A stretch of DNA of 64,000 nt from Sesamum alatum (Eukaryota > Streptophyta > Magnoliopsida > Lamiales > Pedaliaceae). Within the stretch, counting starts at the first letter, position 1, and each line of letters begins with the position of its first letter. Both the position numbers and the translations under genes were made by a program. Below, in pieces: positions 34,011 through 45,860 of this stretch. The DNA lies in contig JACGWO010000006.1 of the NCBI GenBank assembly GCA_034509735.1, forward strand, positions 37,627,141-37,691,140, written 5' to 3'. The notes under the pieces were generated by a model. It was not told where the DNA came from and ran no database searches. It worked only from the letters and a program-made list of their open reading frames with translations.

Positions 34011-34657
34011 TACTGCATAGTAGGTAATGTTGTATATTGTAATAGAAAGGTATTGTTTAGATTTAATTTATATGATATTGTTAATCAGGATATGATTGTT
34101 GTAATTGTCTCTGTTGCACAATTCAATAAATCTATAAATGCTAGCATTCCGCGCTACACGTACAACTTTTACCTGCTACTTTCTTACACGGCCTTTATTA
34201 TCTTCCTATAAGATATCACCGACTTAAGTATATGAAGGTTATCAAGGCATTTTCAGTATGATTCTTACGCTTTCTTACTTACATTCACGTATCGAAAAAT
34301 TAATATTGACCAAAACTTATTTGAATCATTATTTGTACAAATTTGACCCGAGCGAACTTTCAAAATACACAACAAAATATATGATTTATAGTAATATTTG
34401 AGCACATCGATCTTGACCACCAACCTCCCACACCCCACCCGCATTCTGGTAGGTGGGCAATGTGAAAAAAAATTTAATAACTCAGACGCACTGTTTGGTT
34501 TCGTTTTCTACCCGTAATTGAAATCGTGAGAAAACAAAATCAAACATAACATTATCCATAATACTTTTATTGGATTTTTGGCCCGTTCTCCTACGTATAC
34601 ATACATCCACCTATAAATAAACAAATATTATTATATACATATATACATACATTTATA

Positions 34658-37307
34658 TCTATATATATACTATATATAAAAGTGTGAATCCCTCATGTGT
34701 TTGTTTCCCATTATGAAAAGACAATCATACCCTCACTTAAGTTATATTTTTAATAATAAATAAAAATTAGTTATAAAAAAATAAAATTCTAATCAAAGAA
34801 AGACTATTTAAGAGTTCAAATACCTCTAAACTACTTGGGCAATGATAAATATATCTTACTAAAAAGAATAGGCTAATAATATGTCGACGCGATTAATTTG
34901 TTAGAATATATTTTTATATACTTTAAAAATATTATTTTACTAGGGCACAATACAATTTACAATGAAAAATATTGGAATAATACATAAAATACTAAACATC
35001 AAAATTCAATATATATACATATATATAAACGAAATAAATATAATGAAAATTTAAATAAAATTTTTCAATCTTATTAAATTAGAATGCTTTTGAAAAAGTT
35101 AACATGGCTAATTGATTTTATTTTAATATTAGTAGTTGAAAATATTTTGAGATTATACTTTCATGTACTTTTGATTTTTACCATAATATACTGGAAATAA
35201 AGTAATACTACTAAGTGTAACTTATAATTAAATATATAATAGTGAAAATCTCTTGATTATTTATTCCTATTGTGAGAAGACATTTGTATCTTTACTGTGG
35301 TACTCTTTTCAAAATAAAATAGAGGGATAATTACATTTACACCCCCTTGATTTACATGTTTACATAAATTACCCATGCCTTTTGTATAATTTGTTTTAAA
35401 TAGCATATATTCTCATTGCAATTTAATCCTAAAATGTACTTATTAGTATTATTTTACCTCCATTAGGAAAAAAAAAAAAGGAGTAAAAGAATTATCTAAT
35501 ATTAATATTACAAAAATCAATTAGTCCGAAATCACTCTTTTTAAAATTTTCAACTGACTTCTATAATAAAATTGAGATTTTTAATTTGAAATTTTTTAAT
35601 ATTTACTTGATTCTTTTATTTTATGTTTTGAAGTATATTTGCATCTTAATTATATGCTATTCATTTTAAATTTTATAATTCCCGGGTAAATCACTTTTTT
35701 TTAAAAAAAAATTAAATCGTTCCTAGCAAATCAATATTAAAATTTATTTGCTTATTTATATTTTAGAATATATTATTCAATGCTCTTAGTAAGTCAGACA
35801 ATTTAGGATACCAAATACTTTTCTACTTTAATAAAATTTTGTTCTTATAATTAATTCTTATTTAGGTAATTATATTTACACCCCCCCCCCCCCGACATAT
35901 TGTTTACAGAGATCACCCTTGTCTTTTGGATAAGTACACATATACCACCAGGACACCAAACTTATTTACACAAACTACCCCTTTTTTTAAAAAAAATTAT
36001 ACATACACCCCTAAAAAATATCAACAATAACAATTTGATCAAAGTAAATAAAGTACTATGAGAACATACTAAAAAATATGAAATACGAATATGCAATTGG
36101 TAACCAAACACACTTGTAAACACCCGCCTTAAACAAATAATATTGTAGGTAAGAATGCGCTAAAAATTAACAAGGTTGAATAAGAGTGTACACATTAGAA
36201 TTTGTAAAGAGTAGTAAATACAATTAACATAATTATAAGCTCTCATGATTAACAAAAGTAAATTAAGTATTAAGAATAAAAACTATCAACAAATAGAAGC
36301 ACCAATTTTATATATTAAGTTGAAATTGCGTATGAAATTTAATTATCCAGTGAATATCTTATTATTTAATATTTCAATATTAGATAATCGTGTATGTACA
36401 TAAAAGATTAAAGTTTTCAAAAACATAAAATACTATTGAATGAGAAATAGATAATACCAATTAACTTTATATGAATTAATAGATTAAGAAATCACACTAA
36501 AAATATGAAGTTAAAAATTCTAATAATAGCAGTTTCTGCAATAATGTTCCAAATTTATAAGTGAATGAAGAATGTAACCAATATTTTGACAAACTTTAAA
36601 AATTGATAATAAAATATAATTAGAATAAATATAAGACATTGCAATACAAATTAAAACTATACTATGGATGTGTAATTAGATTAATGTTTTTTTAAAAAAA
36701 AAAGTTAATAAATGATTAGTTTAAAATCATTACATCAACAAATTTAAGAAAAAGAATTCAGGATATGATAGTAAAATAAAACATATAACATTTCACAAAA
36801 GTAATATAATAAACACAAATAAAATTAAAAAAAGAAGAAGCAAATAGACATTAAAAAACACTACTAATAAAATATGATCAATTTTATTAAACAATAATTT
36901 CATATAGAAAAATCCAAAATAAGGGGCTTCTTTAATTTTATTGTAATTTGGATCTTTTTTGCATTATATTTTACTTTTGCATTAATTTGTTCCAAGATAA
37001 AATCATTAAACATAATATTATTAAATATGAAGTGCAAAAATTCAATTTTAAGCGAAAGAAATCTTTCATTTAATATTATCAATTAAATTTAAAAGTGAGT
37101 TACAAATGACAAATTTAATAGTTTCTTCATCGATTAAAATAATTATTATCAATATTTTTGAAAATATAATTATATACTAATGATTTAATAATACAAAAAT
37201 AAATAAAATTATGAGTTTAATATCTTTTGTAACCAATAAATTAATAAATTATATAATCATCTCTAAAAATATGTTTATACACGTGCAATGCACGTGGTAC
37301 TTCCTAG
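34658..37307 (+). mobile_element. Non-autonomous Helitron, 2.65 kb
   Basis: The 5' end TCTATATATATACTATATATAA resembles Helitron 5' termini of the TCTATACTAT type. The 3' end carries a short hairpin (CACGTGCAATGCACGTG, about 37280-37295) followed after 8 bases by CTAG at 37304-37307. The element sits between A (34657) and T (37308), as Helitrons insert at AT. The interior is about 80 percent A+T with no long open frame, so it has no Rep/helicase. Internal inverted-repeat debris (35330-35420, 35870-36000 with a 13-C run at 35881) suggests other elements inserted into it. Confidence 0.65.
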
Positions 37308-37319
37308 TTTATAAAAATA

Positions 37320-37495
37320 TATAAAAGAGACACGATTTGACAATGAACAGTATTTTTTGTCTCCTAATATACAACACAATACATTAAAAAAAACAAATAT
37401 TACTATATACATATATAAAAAAATATAAAAGTGATGACATGATTTAACAATAAATAGTGTTTTTTGTCTCCAAATATGCAACACAATACATACAA
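37320..37495. repeat. Two-unit tandem repeat, period about 107 bp
   Basis: The segment around GATTTGACAATGAACAGT at 37334 recurs, diverged, at 37441 (GATTTAACAATAAATAGT), both followed by TTTTTTGTCTCC and CAACACAATACAT. It lies just after the Helitron 3' end. Noncoding. Confidence 0.65.
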
Positions 37496-38954
37496 TATAT
37501 TTTTTACTTTATTTAAAATTAAGTCCAAAAATAAATCCAAACATACCATATCTTTAACACATACTTATTTATCTTTATTTTTCTCTCTCTATCTCCACAA
37601 AATAAAACAAAACATTCCAAAAACGAAACCAAACATAATGAGAGTTTTCCAATAAGTTTTATTAGATTTATTTAAAACCTAAAATGTTGTAATTTTTATT
37701 TTTATTTATTTATTTGTAGGGATTTTCTGTGTTTACAATAATTTAATAACCTTCTAGAAATCTTGACCTAAAGTAGATTAGAATTAGGGAAAGAGCATAT
37801 GATAGCACGATTGTCAAACAAGTTGCACTTCATCCTTAATTGAATATTTACATACAATTAGTACTTTCCACAGAAATCAAGTTGTGCTTTTAAATACAAT
37901 TCACATATTGTCGGTGCCCCCATATGAAATTGGGAAATTCAAATTTATGAGTAATTTCTGTAGTAATGTCTATACTATATATTATTGAAAATAGTCCTTT
38001 TAGTGTTCAAATTAAATTGATCTGTATTTTTTTTGAAAAAATAATTAATTAATTAATTTAATCTAATTTTTCCACTTATCATGCCACAACTATTTTTAGT
38101 AGTTTTTCTCATGCATTTTGTTTTCTATATATTATCATATTTTATTTTTTATATATATTTATGTATAATTTATGTGTACTTACACATAATACATAAACTT
38201 AATATTTCTACAAATTAAAATAATAATTTATAAATATTTTAATATTTATATAAGTAACACATATTTCTAAATTTTTAATATTTCAATGCCTAAATCACGC
38301 GTATATAAATTTTCAAAAAAATAAATTAACCTCTCAATAATATTATTACCTTATATTTATAAAATTAGATATTATTTAAAAAATATTTTTTAATATTTTA
38401 AAAATATTAATTGAATCTACTCGGTTCAATCTAGTGATCTAAAGTTCGGAGTGGGTCCGAATACGAGTCCAATATTTTCTTAACGGGACCCATCTTAAAC
38501 TTTGACAAACTCGCCTCGTTGTCATCTTTGTCATTCCATCATTTATCAACATATTTGAAGAGAGTGTTTTTTTTTATGAATAATAGTAATAAATGAACCT
38601 TAAATGTTCGAGGGTGATATCGTCATTTGACACTAGAGTTCTCTGGAGCATACGTACACGACACTTACTGTGCACCTTCTTTCTCGAGTCTTTGCATCAC
38701 AAATCATTTCTTTGGCTTTCACAAGATTTATGCAAAAACCCAGTCTTCAAAACCCTGATTAAAAAATTCCTGCAATTCCCTTCTTTTAAAAACAAAAAAA
38801 ACAAAAAAAAAAAACCCTTCAAAACCCTAAATTTGTTGTTGCAAAACAAAACCGGTGATTGAAAAGACAGTATTCAGAGATCACGCATTTGCAGACGACA
38901 TATAGAAATCAATTAATTGAAATTCTGCTTTTTAATTGTTAATCTGGGTGGTAA

Positions 38955-41422
38955 ATGTCGGCGAGGAGGAGGGCAGGGGAGGAAAGGTTGTATTATAGTC
39001 CGCCAGCGATGAGACGGTACAAGTACAACCAGCAACAGCAGCAACCGAAGCTAAACTCATCATCTTCAGCATTATCTGAGAAAAGAGAGTTCCGGTCGGA
39101 TTCATTTTTGGATCGGTTCTTGGAGCACACCACTCCTGTTGTGGCAGCTCAACATTTTCCAAGGGTAAACGATTTTCCTTTGCTTTTTGGTTCCTGTGGT
39201 GGAAGTAAGAACATGTGAAAAGTCATTCCTTTTTACGTGAGAGTCTTTCTTAGGTTTATGCTGTTACTTAATTTTTTAAATAATGATATCATTGGTTAGA
39301 TTAATCACTATTCAGTGCTTCTTTGTATAAAGATGATTCTTTTTCCCAATTTTTTGGTTTGCTTAGTCCTGCATTTTGTAATTTAACTAGCTAGATGGAA
39401 GCTGAAAATCCTCTTTTTCTGAGTTGGGTTCCTAAAGAGTTCCTAGGATAAAAATCAAACTGAGATGGAGAGAAGAAGAAGATTATTTGGCTCTTCTCAT
39501 GAATACAAATTGATGGAAGTGATCCTTTATGTTCTTTCTATGGTGCTAGCTACTATTTGATTTGTCTAGTGTGGGTGTTTTTTGGTCTGGCATCTTTCAT
39601 TTCATGGGTTTGTTCCCTTATGTTGTTCATTAACTGTTCCGTGAGACATGAATATTATAAAGTTGTTAACAAGAACTGTTGAAGTAATTCAAATTAAGGG
39701 TCTTAGCATTTGAACTTATTACAATGAACTGCTGGCATCATTGCAATGGGCTTAATCTAGCACTTCTTATAATTGATTTCACGTATCTTGTGGGATTAAG
39801 TCACTGTGAAAGCAAGGCTTAATGGGCTAATTTGATGCACCTTTGGAGATCTGCAGACAAGTATGCGAGCATGGCGGAATCGTAGTAGTGAGTTCCATCC
39901 ATACTTCATTCTCGGAGATCTTTGGGAATCTTTCCGAGAGTGGAGTGTTTATGGAGTTGGAGTTCCTCTTCTTTGGAGTGATTCGGTTGTCCAATATTAT
40001 GTGCCATCCCTGTCTGGTATTCAACTGTATATAGATCCAACGAGACATGTTGGGGAACGAAGGTGAGTTCTTTTGGTGTCTTTTTCTCTTTCCTTTTCTT
40101 CCTTCTTTTTTTTTTTTTTTTTGTTCCTTTGTTTCCAGGATGAAACAGGTGCACTTGGTAGTTGAAACCACTTGCGTTTGACCCCGCAGTCACAATATAT
40201 TTACTGCTATTACAAGTTCTTTGAGAGAAAATCACAGCCTGGATGGCTGTCATTCTATGAAGGCAATCATCAGATGGTTGCAGTGTCTTTGTAAGTCATT
40301 TAGTGATGACTGGTGCAGAGTGAATTGATTATGGGAATTCAGAAAAATAGTTGTTTTTCTTTGTGTTACAGTATTTTATCTACTTCATCCATGCAGGTCC
40401 TTTTTTTTTGGCCAGTTATCCATCCAAGGTATCTTGATATGCTGAAATGTTTTCATGGGTGAGAGTAATTCAGTTTCTCATGTTGGTTTTAACATTGTAA
40501 CAGGAGGCCCGGCGAGGAGAGCGATGCTACTTCATCTAGGGAGACGAGTAGTGATGGTGACAGTGAGTGTGAACTGATAGAGGTGCCAATAGTAATCAGG
40601 GATCTTGGAGCCAGAAGAACACAGTTGGCCAAGGGTATAGCAGATTTTCAGGAAGAAACAATCCTTTGATGGAATCATCAATTGATGGGGATGATATTAG
40701 CAATCCCCCAGGTCTACTTATTTTTGAGTACTTTGAGAGGGAGCTTCCATTTCATCGTGAACCATTAGCTGATAAGGCAAGTAATTTCGTCTCTGGACCG
40801 CTTTGCAGAAGTTCTATGAATTTTGGCATTGATAAAATACTTGTACTGGATTGCATTCAAACAGATGTCAATACTTGCCTCTCGCTTTCCTCAGCTGAAA
40901 ACATATAGAAGCTGTGATCTGACTCCATCAAGTTGGATTTCTGTTGCTTGGTAACCTTTTTCTCAGAAACGATACGAACATGCTTTGGCTCTTATCTTGT
41001 TCCCATGCTAAAACTCGCCTTATTATGCAGGTACCCTATATACAGGATACCTATTGGCCCAACTCTGCAAAATGTCGATGCCTGTTTCTTAACTTTCCAT
41101 TCCCTTGCAAAACCTGTGAGAAGTAAGTCGCTTTCTTCTTTGTTTCAGTAATAACTGTTAAGAGAGATATTAAAACTACCTGAACAACAACTTCTTGTGA
41201 ACAGACAGTGAAGCAGTGCAGAATGCTGATAGCAAGCTCTTGCTACCAATATTTGGACTTGTTTCATACAAATTTAAAGTCTCAGACTCAGACGGGAATG
41301 GAGTTTACGAACGCCAGAAGGTCAATTCTCTACTGCGAGCCGCTGACAACTGGCTTCGACTTGTGCAAGTTGATCATCCTGATTACAACTTTTTTATGTC
41401 TCACAACACATACTGGAGATAG
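38955..41422 (+). pseudogene. DUF789 family gene with an apparent one-base frameshift in exon 3
   Basis: Plant-specific DUF789 protein, function unknown. Exons: 38955-39164, 39857-40062, 40504-40776, 40865-40950, 41031-41122, 41205-41422. Family strings in order: [117 protein letters not shown] and LLRAADNWLRLVQVDHPDYNFF. Exon 3 enters in one frame (SSDGDSECEL, to about 40576) and leaves in another (from about 40573, GANSNQGSWSQKN onwards), consistent with a missing base around 40573-40582; the entry frame stops at 40667. All other exons, and all splice sites, are intact. Intron 3 has a perfect GC donor (AAG|GCAAGT at 40777). It could be a recent pseudogene or a sequencing error in a good gene. 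Confidence 0.8.
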
Positions 41423-41953
41423 AAGTTGAAACACAAACACTTATCTTCTCCAATAACGCCAGGCTGCTGAACAGCCGTAGAGGTCGCTGATGGAAATTTT
41501 TGGAGAAATTGAGAAATTAAGGCAACCTCGTAAGTGTGCTTTTCCTGCACCCAAAGCAGATATATAGGTGCTGGTCTTGGGTTTTCTGGGACTTGAGTTA
41601 ACAACAAATGTGGCCGTAGTGGCTCTGTTTTGGAGAGTCTTGATGAATATAAACGTGCATGCGACTCTTTGGCTGTGTATACCGTATGGAATCGTAGATT
41701 AACAACTTCGTGCAAATTGCGACATAATCTCAAAGCAATAGGAATATGGCACATATTGGTATACGTTACTATCATTCATAGCTTCACTATGTACATAATA
41801 TGTTTCGACATAAATCAGTCCTTGGTCAGGATACAGAGTAAGATGGTCATCCTGCACAAATAGCTGTTTCCTGATATTAATCTCTCCAAACTAGATTTCC
41901 ATTTCTAAAATGTAAACTAGCATAGCTGCTATATGCTGGGGATACTGCAATGT
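41423..41953. other. Spacer between convergent genes
   Basis: 530 bases that probably hold the 3' UTRs of the DUF789 gene (+) and Di19 (-). I see nothing else. Confidence 0.4.
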
Positions 41954-44673
41954 TTACAAGTCATCACCAAGAAAAGTCGACAGCACGAGCCCTTGAACAA
42001 ATTCGCATCTTTGAGCCTTCTCTTTTAGGTCCTTGTCTGACAGAGGAGGCCGTTTAAAAACTCTGCGTTATGAAGCCAAGCAAGTCGATTAACGTATTAG
42101 GTACAATGATGCTTCAAAGTATTTGACAAGGCAGATGAAGTACCTGTCAGCCAAACCCTTGTGGGAGGGTTCTGCCATCAGGGTAGTCTCGACCGATGAT
42201 AGAGGTTGAACAGTAGAAGGTCCATCAACCACGGCTGGATTTTGTATGAATGAAGTTAACAGCGGGTCAGCCTCCGTTCGAGAGGAGGAAACCAAAAATG
42301 AGGATCCACCAAGAATGGATTGCAGATTCCCTTCCCTTAACTCTTTTCTTAAGATTGAAAATGATGAATTGGATCCTCCTCTTCGAAATCTTCTCCTCCG
42401 CTGCACGTGATGCTCAAGTCAAGGAGAGCAATGATCTGCAACACTAATATTCACATACGATTCGGAAGAAATAACATTGGTGTTTATAAAAAAGAAACAA
42501 GCTCTATAGCATTCTAGTATCTTCCGAAAGGATATTTTAAGAAGACTTCCGTGCTGCATGGTCATATGGCGAACCAAATCTGCTCCGACTCTTTTAGCAC
42601 AAACAGGGCAGACCTGCATGGATAAAATCCATCTAAACATTAACCAAAATGTATAATTCAGACAACCGCTACAGCTCTCGCACATCAGCCTGGCCGAAAT
42701 GTTGGGAGAATTCAACTAAGAAAGTTAAGTAAAAGCATAATGTTCATAAAAACTCAATCGAGAGACATAAACAACTGAAAATATAGGTTCCAACACTTTT
42801 AATCTCTTCAAAATGATAGATGACCAAAAAGGCCAAAATGGTACATTGAAAACATAGGTTGCATCAGGGCAAACAAAGTCCAGAGAGATGCAGGCTTTGC
42901 CTAGTAGAAAAACTATCAGCAACATGGAACACGATGAGTAATGAAACAGATATTAACTGGTTACATGTGATCACAGACACGATAAGGACAACATTACTTG
43001 GTACTTTCAGCAACTTAATGCACAAAGTAACCAGAGATCAAGTTTTCGCAACTGAGGATGCATACGTGGCACGTGTCCCAAAAGCACTTATGATTGTTTC
43101 TCTTAAGCGTACAATGATCTACGCCACGGTTCCATATTTACATCATGTCAATTGAGAAATTGAAGCCACTGGCATATAGCAGCAAAACGCAATTATTATG
43201 TGAAACATAACTAGCAACATGGCATGAAATGAGAGCACGAATGCAGCAATATGCACCATGACAATTATAGCAAAACAATAATGGTATGGCATGATTATGC
43301 TCTCCAAGGAAACAGAACACCATACAAACAATGAAGATGCCTGCCAACTCATTATAAATGTGCACTCGTCCAATTCTTTATTACTTAGATTCTTTCATCA
43401 TATCACAACATTCAGTAAACAAAAAGTACCGGCCCAGTTATGAATCTGATCAGAGTATGCAAAACAAAATCTTCACGAAGTGTCTAATTCTCTATAATTC
43501 TTTTGGGAGGAATTTTCTATCTGGCTAGTCCTTCAGACAAGTAAACAAATCCGAATATCACATAACTTTCTGCAACCACAAGCCAAAATCAAGTCCTAAG
43601 CACCGATCATTATTACATATTTAAAGCTCCATGCTCTTAATCAAAAGTGCTTTACCGACACCCACGCTCTAACTAATTGTCCCCGATATATGAATTCTCA
43701 TACTTGATGCATAATTAATACAAGAGCAACGCGCCCCAACCCCAAATTCAAGCCCCATATATGCACAAACAAACACCAAAAACAAGAATAAAAAGAGAGC
43801 AGTAATGTGTTCGTACCCCATTCTTTGCTTCAACGGCATGCTCTTCATCAATATGACAACAAAGGCCCACCATATCAAAATCCTCAGCACAAAATGGGCA
43901 CAGAAACTCAGGCCTCTGCTCCTCTTCCCCCTCGTACTCTTCTCCATGATATACATCTGTAGAACCATTACCATCATGTTCACTTCTTACATTATAGTAC
44001 AAGAAAAGAAGTATATTTGGGTATTAGACAAATGACAAGAGTTTGAAAAACCTGTCCGGGTACCGTTCACATCTCAAAGAAAAGGATAATCCCAAGCTAA
44101 AAGTGAACATTAAAATTTTCTGAAAGATAAAAGGTTGCAAATTTTCTTTCGTGTCTTGGGAAACCGAAGTTATGACAAACACAAATCATCGTTCCACGAT
44201 TTTATTACAAGTAAAATTACACTAAAACATGAATAAAGGAATCCAATTTTCCTTCAAATTTTCTCACACAAAACTAAATCTCCTTACGATGAACCCTAAA
44301 GAGCATTGTGTTTCCAGAAAAACAAGAATCGAAAACCTCTTCCAATTCCAGTTTCCCTGTAGAGAACCCACAAACTAAAGCTAAAAATTCCAAAAATTTA
44401 CATTCATACAGATAACAAAACGTCCAAATTCACACGAAAAAGAGCTCCAGACCCACGTTTTCCCCTTTCCAAATTCGCAAGCAGCAAAGAAACACAAAGA
44501 ACAAAAATACCAAATCTCAATTCCACTAAATTCCCTAAAAATTTATTCAACCAGACCGAAAGACAACATTTTTTCATCGAAATCTGGTAAAAGGCTCGAC
44601 AATTCAACAAACCTGATCGAAATTGATAGCGCCTAGAATAAGTAGAAATCCGAGCCCATGAATCAGAGTCCAT
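41954..44673 (-). CDS. Di19-type (dehydration-induced 19) zinc-finger protein, with a U12-type AT-AC intron
   Basis: Stress-related nuclear Cys2/His2-like protein. Coding order: 44673-44613, 43956-43817, 42613-42536, 42406-42144, 42062-41954; 216 residues with phases closing. Two zinc-finger-like units: C40, C43, H55, H60 (LCPFC...HIDEEH) and C69, C72, H83, H88 (VCPVC...HMTMQH). The C-terminal Di19 region follows (RRFRRGGSNSSFSILRKELREGNLQSILGGSS) and ends RCEFVQGLVLSTFLGDDL. The intron between exons 3 and 4 starts ATATCCTTT and ends CTCCTTGACTTGAGCATCAC, i.e. U12-type AT-AC; only this splice keeps the family sequence HGSLLK-VQRRRRFRRGG. Some Di19 proteins are induced by drought or ABA; an ABRE cluster lies about 1 kb upstream. 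Confidence 0.9.
42407..42535 (-). other. U12-type AT-AC intron of the Di19 gene
   Basis: Minus-strand donor AAA|ATATCCTTT fits the U12 AT-AC consensus exactly. The branch-point-like TCCTTGAC lies near the 3' end, with its last A 12 bases from the acceptor, the spacing typical of U12 introns. The acceptor is AC| (ATCAC|GTGCAG). A normal GT-AG intron cannot be fitted here without losing family sequence. The minor spliceosome (U11, U12, U4atac, U6atac) is expected to remove it. Confidence 0.85.
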
Positions 44674-45060
44674 TTTTCTTGAAAATAATGAATTATTTAA
44701 AAAAAGAAAATCATCAAAAAAGCTTCACTCTCAGAATTCTGTAGAACCCTCTTGCCCGCAAACACACACACACACACACAACTCAAACTGAAAGCGAGAA
44801 ATGAAGGAATGTATGTATCTCTACGTGTGTGAGTGTGTGTTGTGTGTGTGTTTGTTTTATTAAAGGTAGAGATGTAAGAGAAGAGAAGCTTCTGAGAAAT
44901 TAAGAAAAGAGAGCCAACTGTGAAGCTCTCCTCCACCGTATTCCTCAGGGTCAGACACGTCCCAACCTTTATACTCGCCGTCCATTTTCTCGAAATACCC
45001 TTCCATTTTGCTTTAATTTTCGGGAATGCCACTCCCCACTTTAATCACTCCACTGTACAA
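44674..45060 (-). promoter_or_regulatory. Upstream region of Di19 with CA/GT microsatellites
   Basis: Contains a (CA)n tract at 44762-44780 and an imperfect GT-rich tract at 44824-44852, plus a polypyrimidine leader typical of plant 5' UTRs when read on the minus strand. The exact transcription start is not determined. Confidence 0.4.
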
Positions 45061-45699
45061 CCTTATGATGCGTGATGTACTTTTGGACTTTGTGTGGTGG
45101 ATTAAATTTTGTCCATATAAAAGTGTGTCTGCACAAAATTTAAATTAAATAGTTTTAAAATTATAGCTTAAATTAAATAAAATATGTCCATCCGGTAATT
45201 AGGTAATTTCACCAATAAATTATATATACCAAACATTTCACAAATTTTTACTTCTTCCAATTCAATTTTGAATCTTAATCACTCGTTCATTTTTTTCTAA
45301 AATTAAGCATTTTTTTAAAATACGTAAGTATTGGCATACTTTTTATATTGAACAAATCTTAGATGATTTTAATTTTTTTATCGTTATCTAAATTCTAACT
45401 AATACATGAGAATTTATTATTTTTATCAAATAATTAGCTGTAAATATTCATATTTTAGACAAATCGAATGTCAAATTCAACTTTATTTCACATGTAATAT
45501 AATAAATAAAGGTCCGCAAAAAACCCATCTAAGTCCAAAAAATGATGGGACTAAGATGAACAAGGTAATGTTATTAAAATTATATAAGAAAAAAAAAATC
45601 GAATCAATTAAATTATCGAGTTGAATAAATAATATTTTGACAATTTAATTTAATAATAAAAAGAAAATGAGGATTGAAGTGAATGGTGGAGAGTACTGC

Positions 45700-45860
45700 A
45701 GTGCCACGTCATCCTAGGATTCCACGTGACATGACTGCTGTACGTGTACCTCCTATCTCTTAACGCTGTCGTTTTTCCAGCTGGAAAAAGGTTCCTGGAC
45801 CCAACATCACTCTGATTGTGACGCTTGACTTGTGGCAGAGGGAAGCAGTGAAACGACGTC
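45700..45860 (-). promoter_or_regulatory. Cluster of ACGT (ABRE/G-box) elements about 1 kb upstream of Di19
   Basis: Four ACGT cores lie in 160 bases: CCACGTCA (45704-45711), CCACGTGA (45722-45729, G-box), TACGTGTA (45741-45748) and GACGTCGT (45855-45862). Such clusters bind ABA-responsive bZIP factors. They fit the stress role of Di19, which is read leftward from 44673, but the assignment to this gene is an inference; an unseen gene to the right could also be the target. Confidence 0.45.

Larger units (their letters stand above)
32622..38954. other. 6.3-kb gene-free spacer
   Basis: No protein gene is supported. Contents: PR-10 copy 4 promoter (to about 32800), SINE-like block with tandem tails (32983-33420), a tRNA-like SINE fragment (33930-34010), a Helitron (34658-37307), a two-unit tandem repeat (37320-37495), AT-rich sequence (37500-38500) and the DUF789 promoter and leader (38500-38954). 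Confidence 0.55.
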
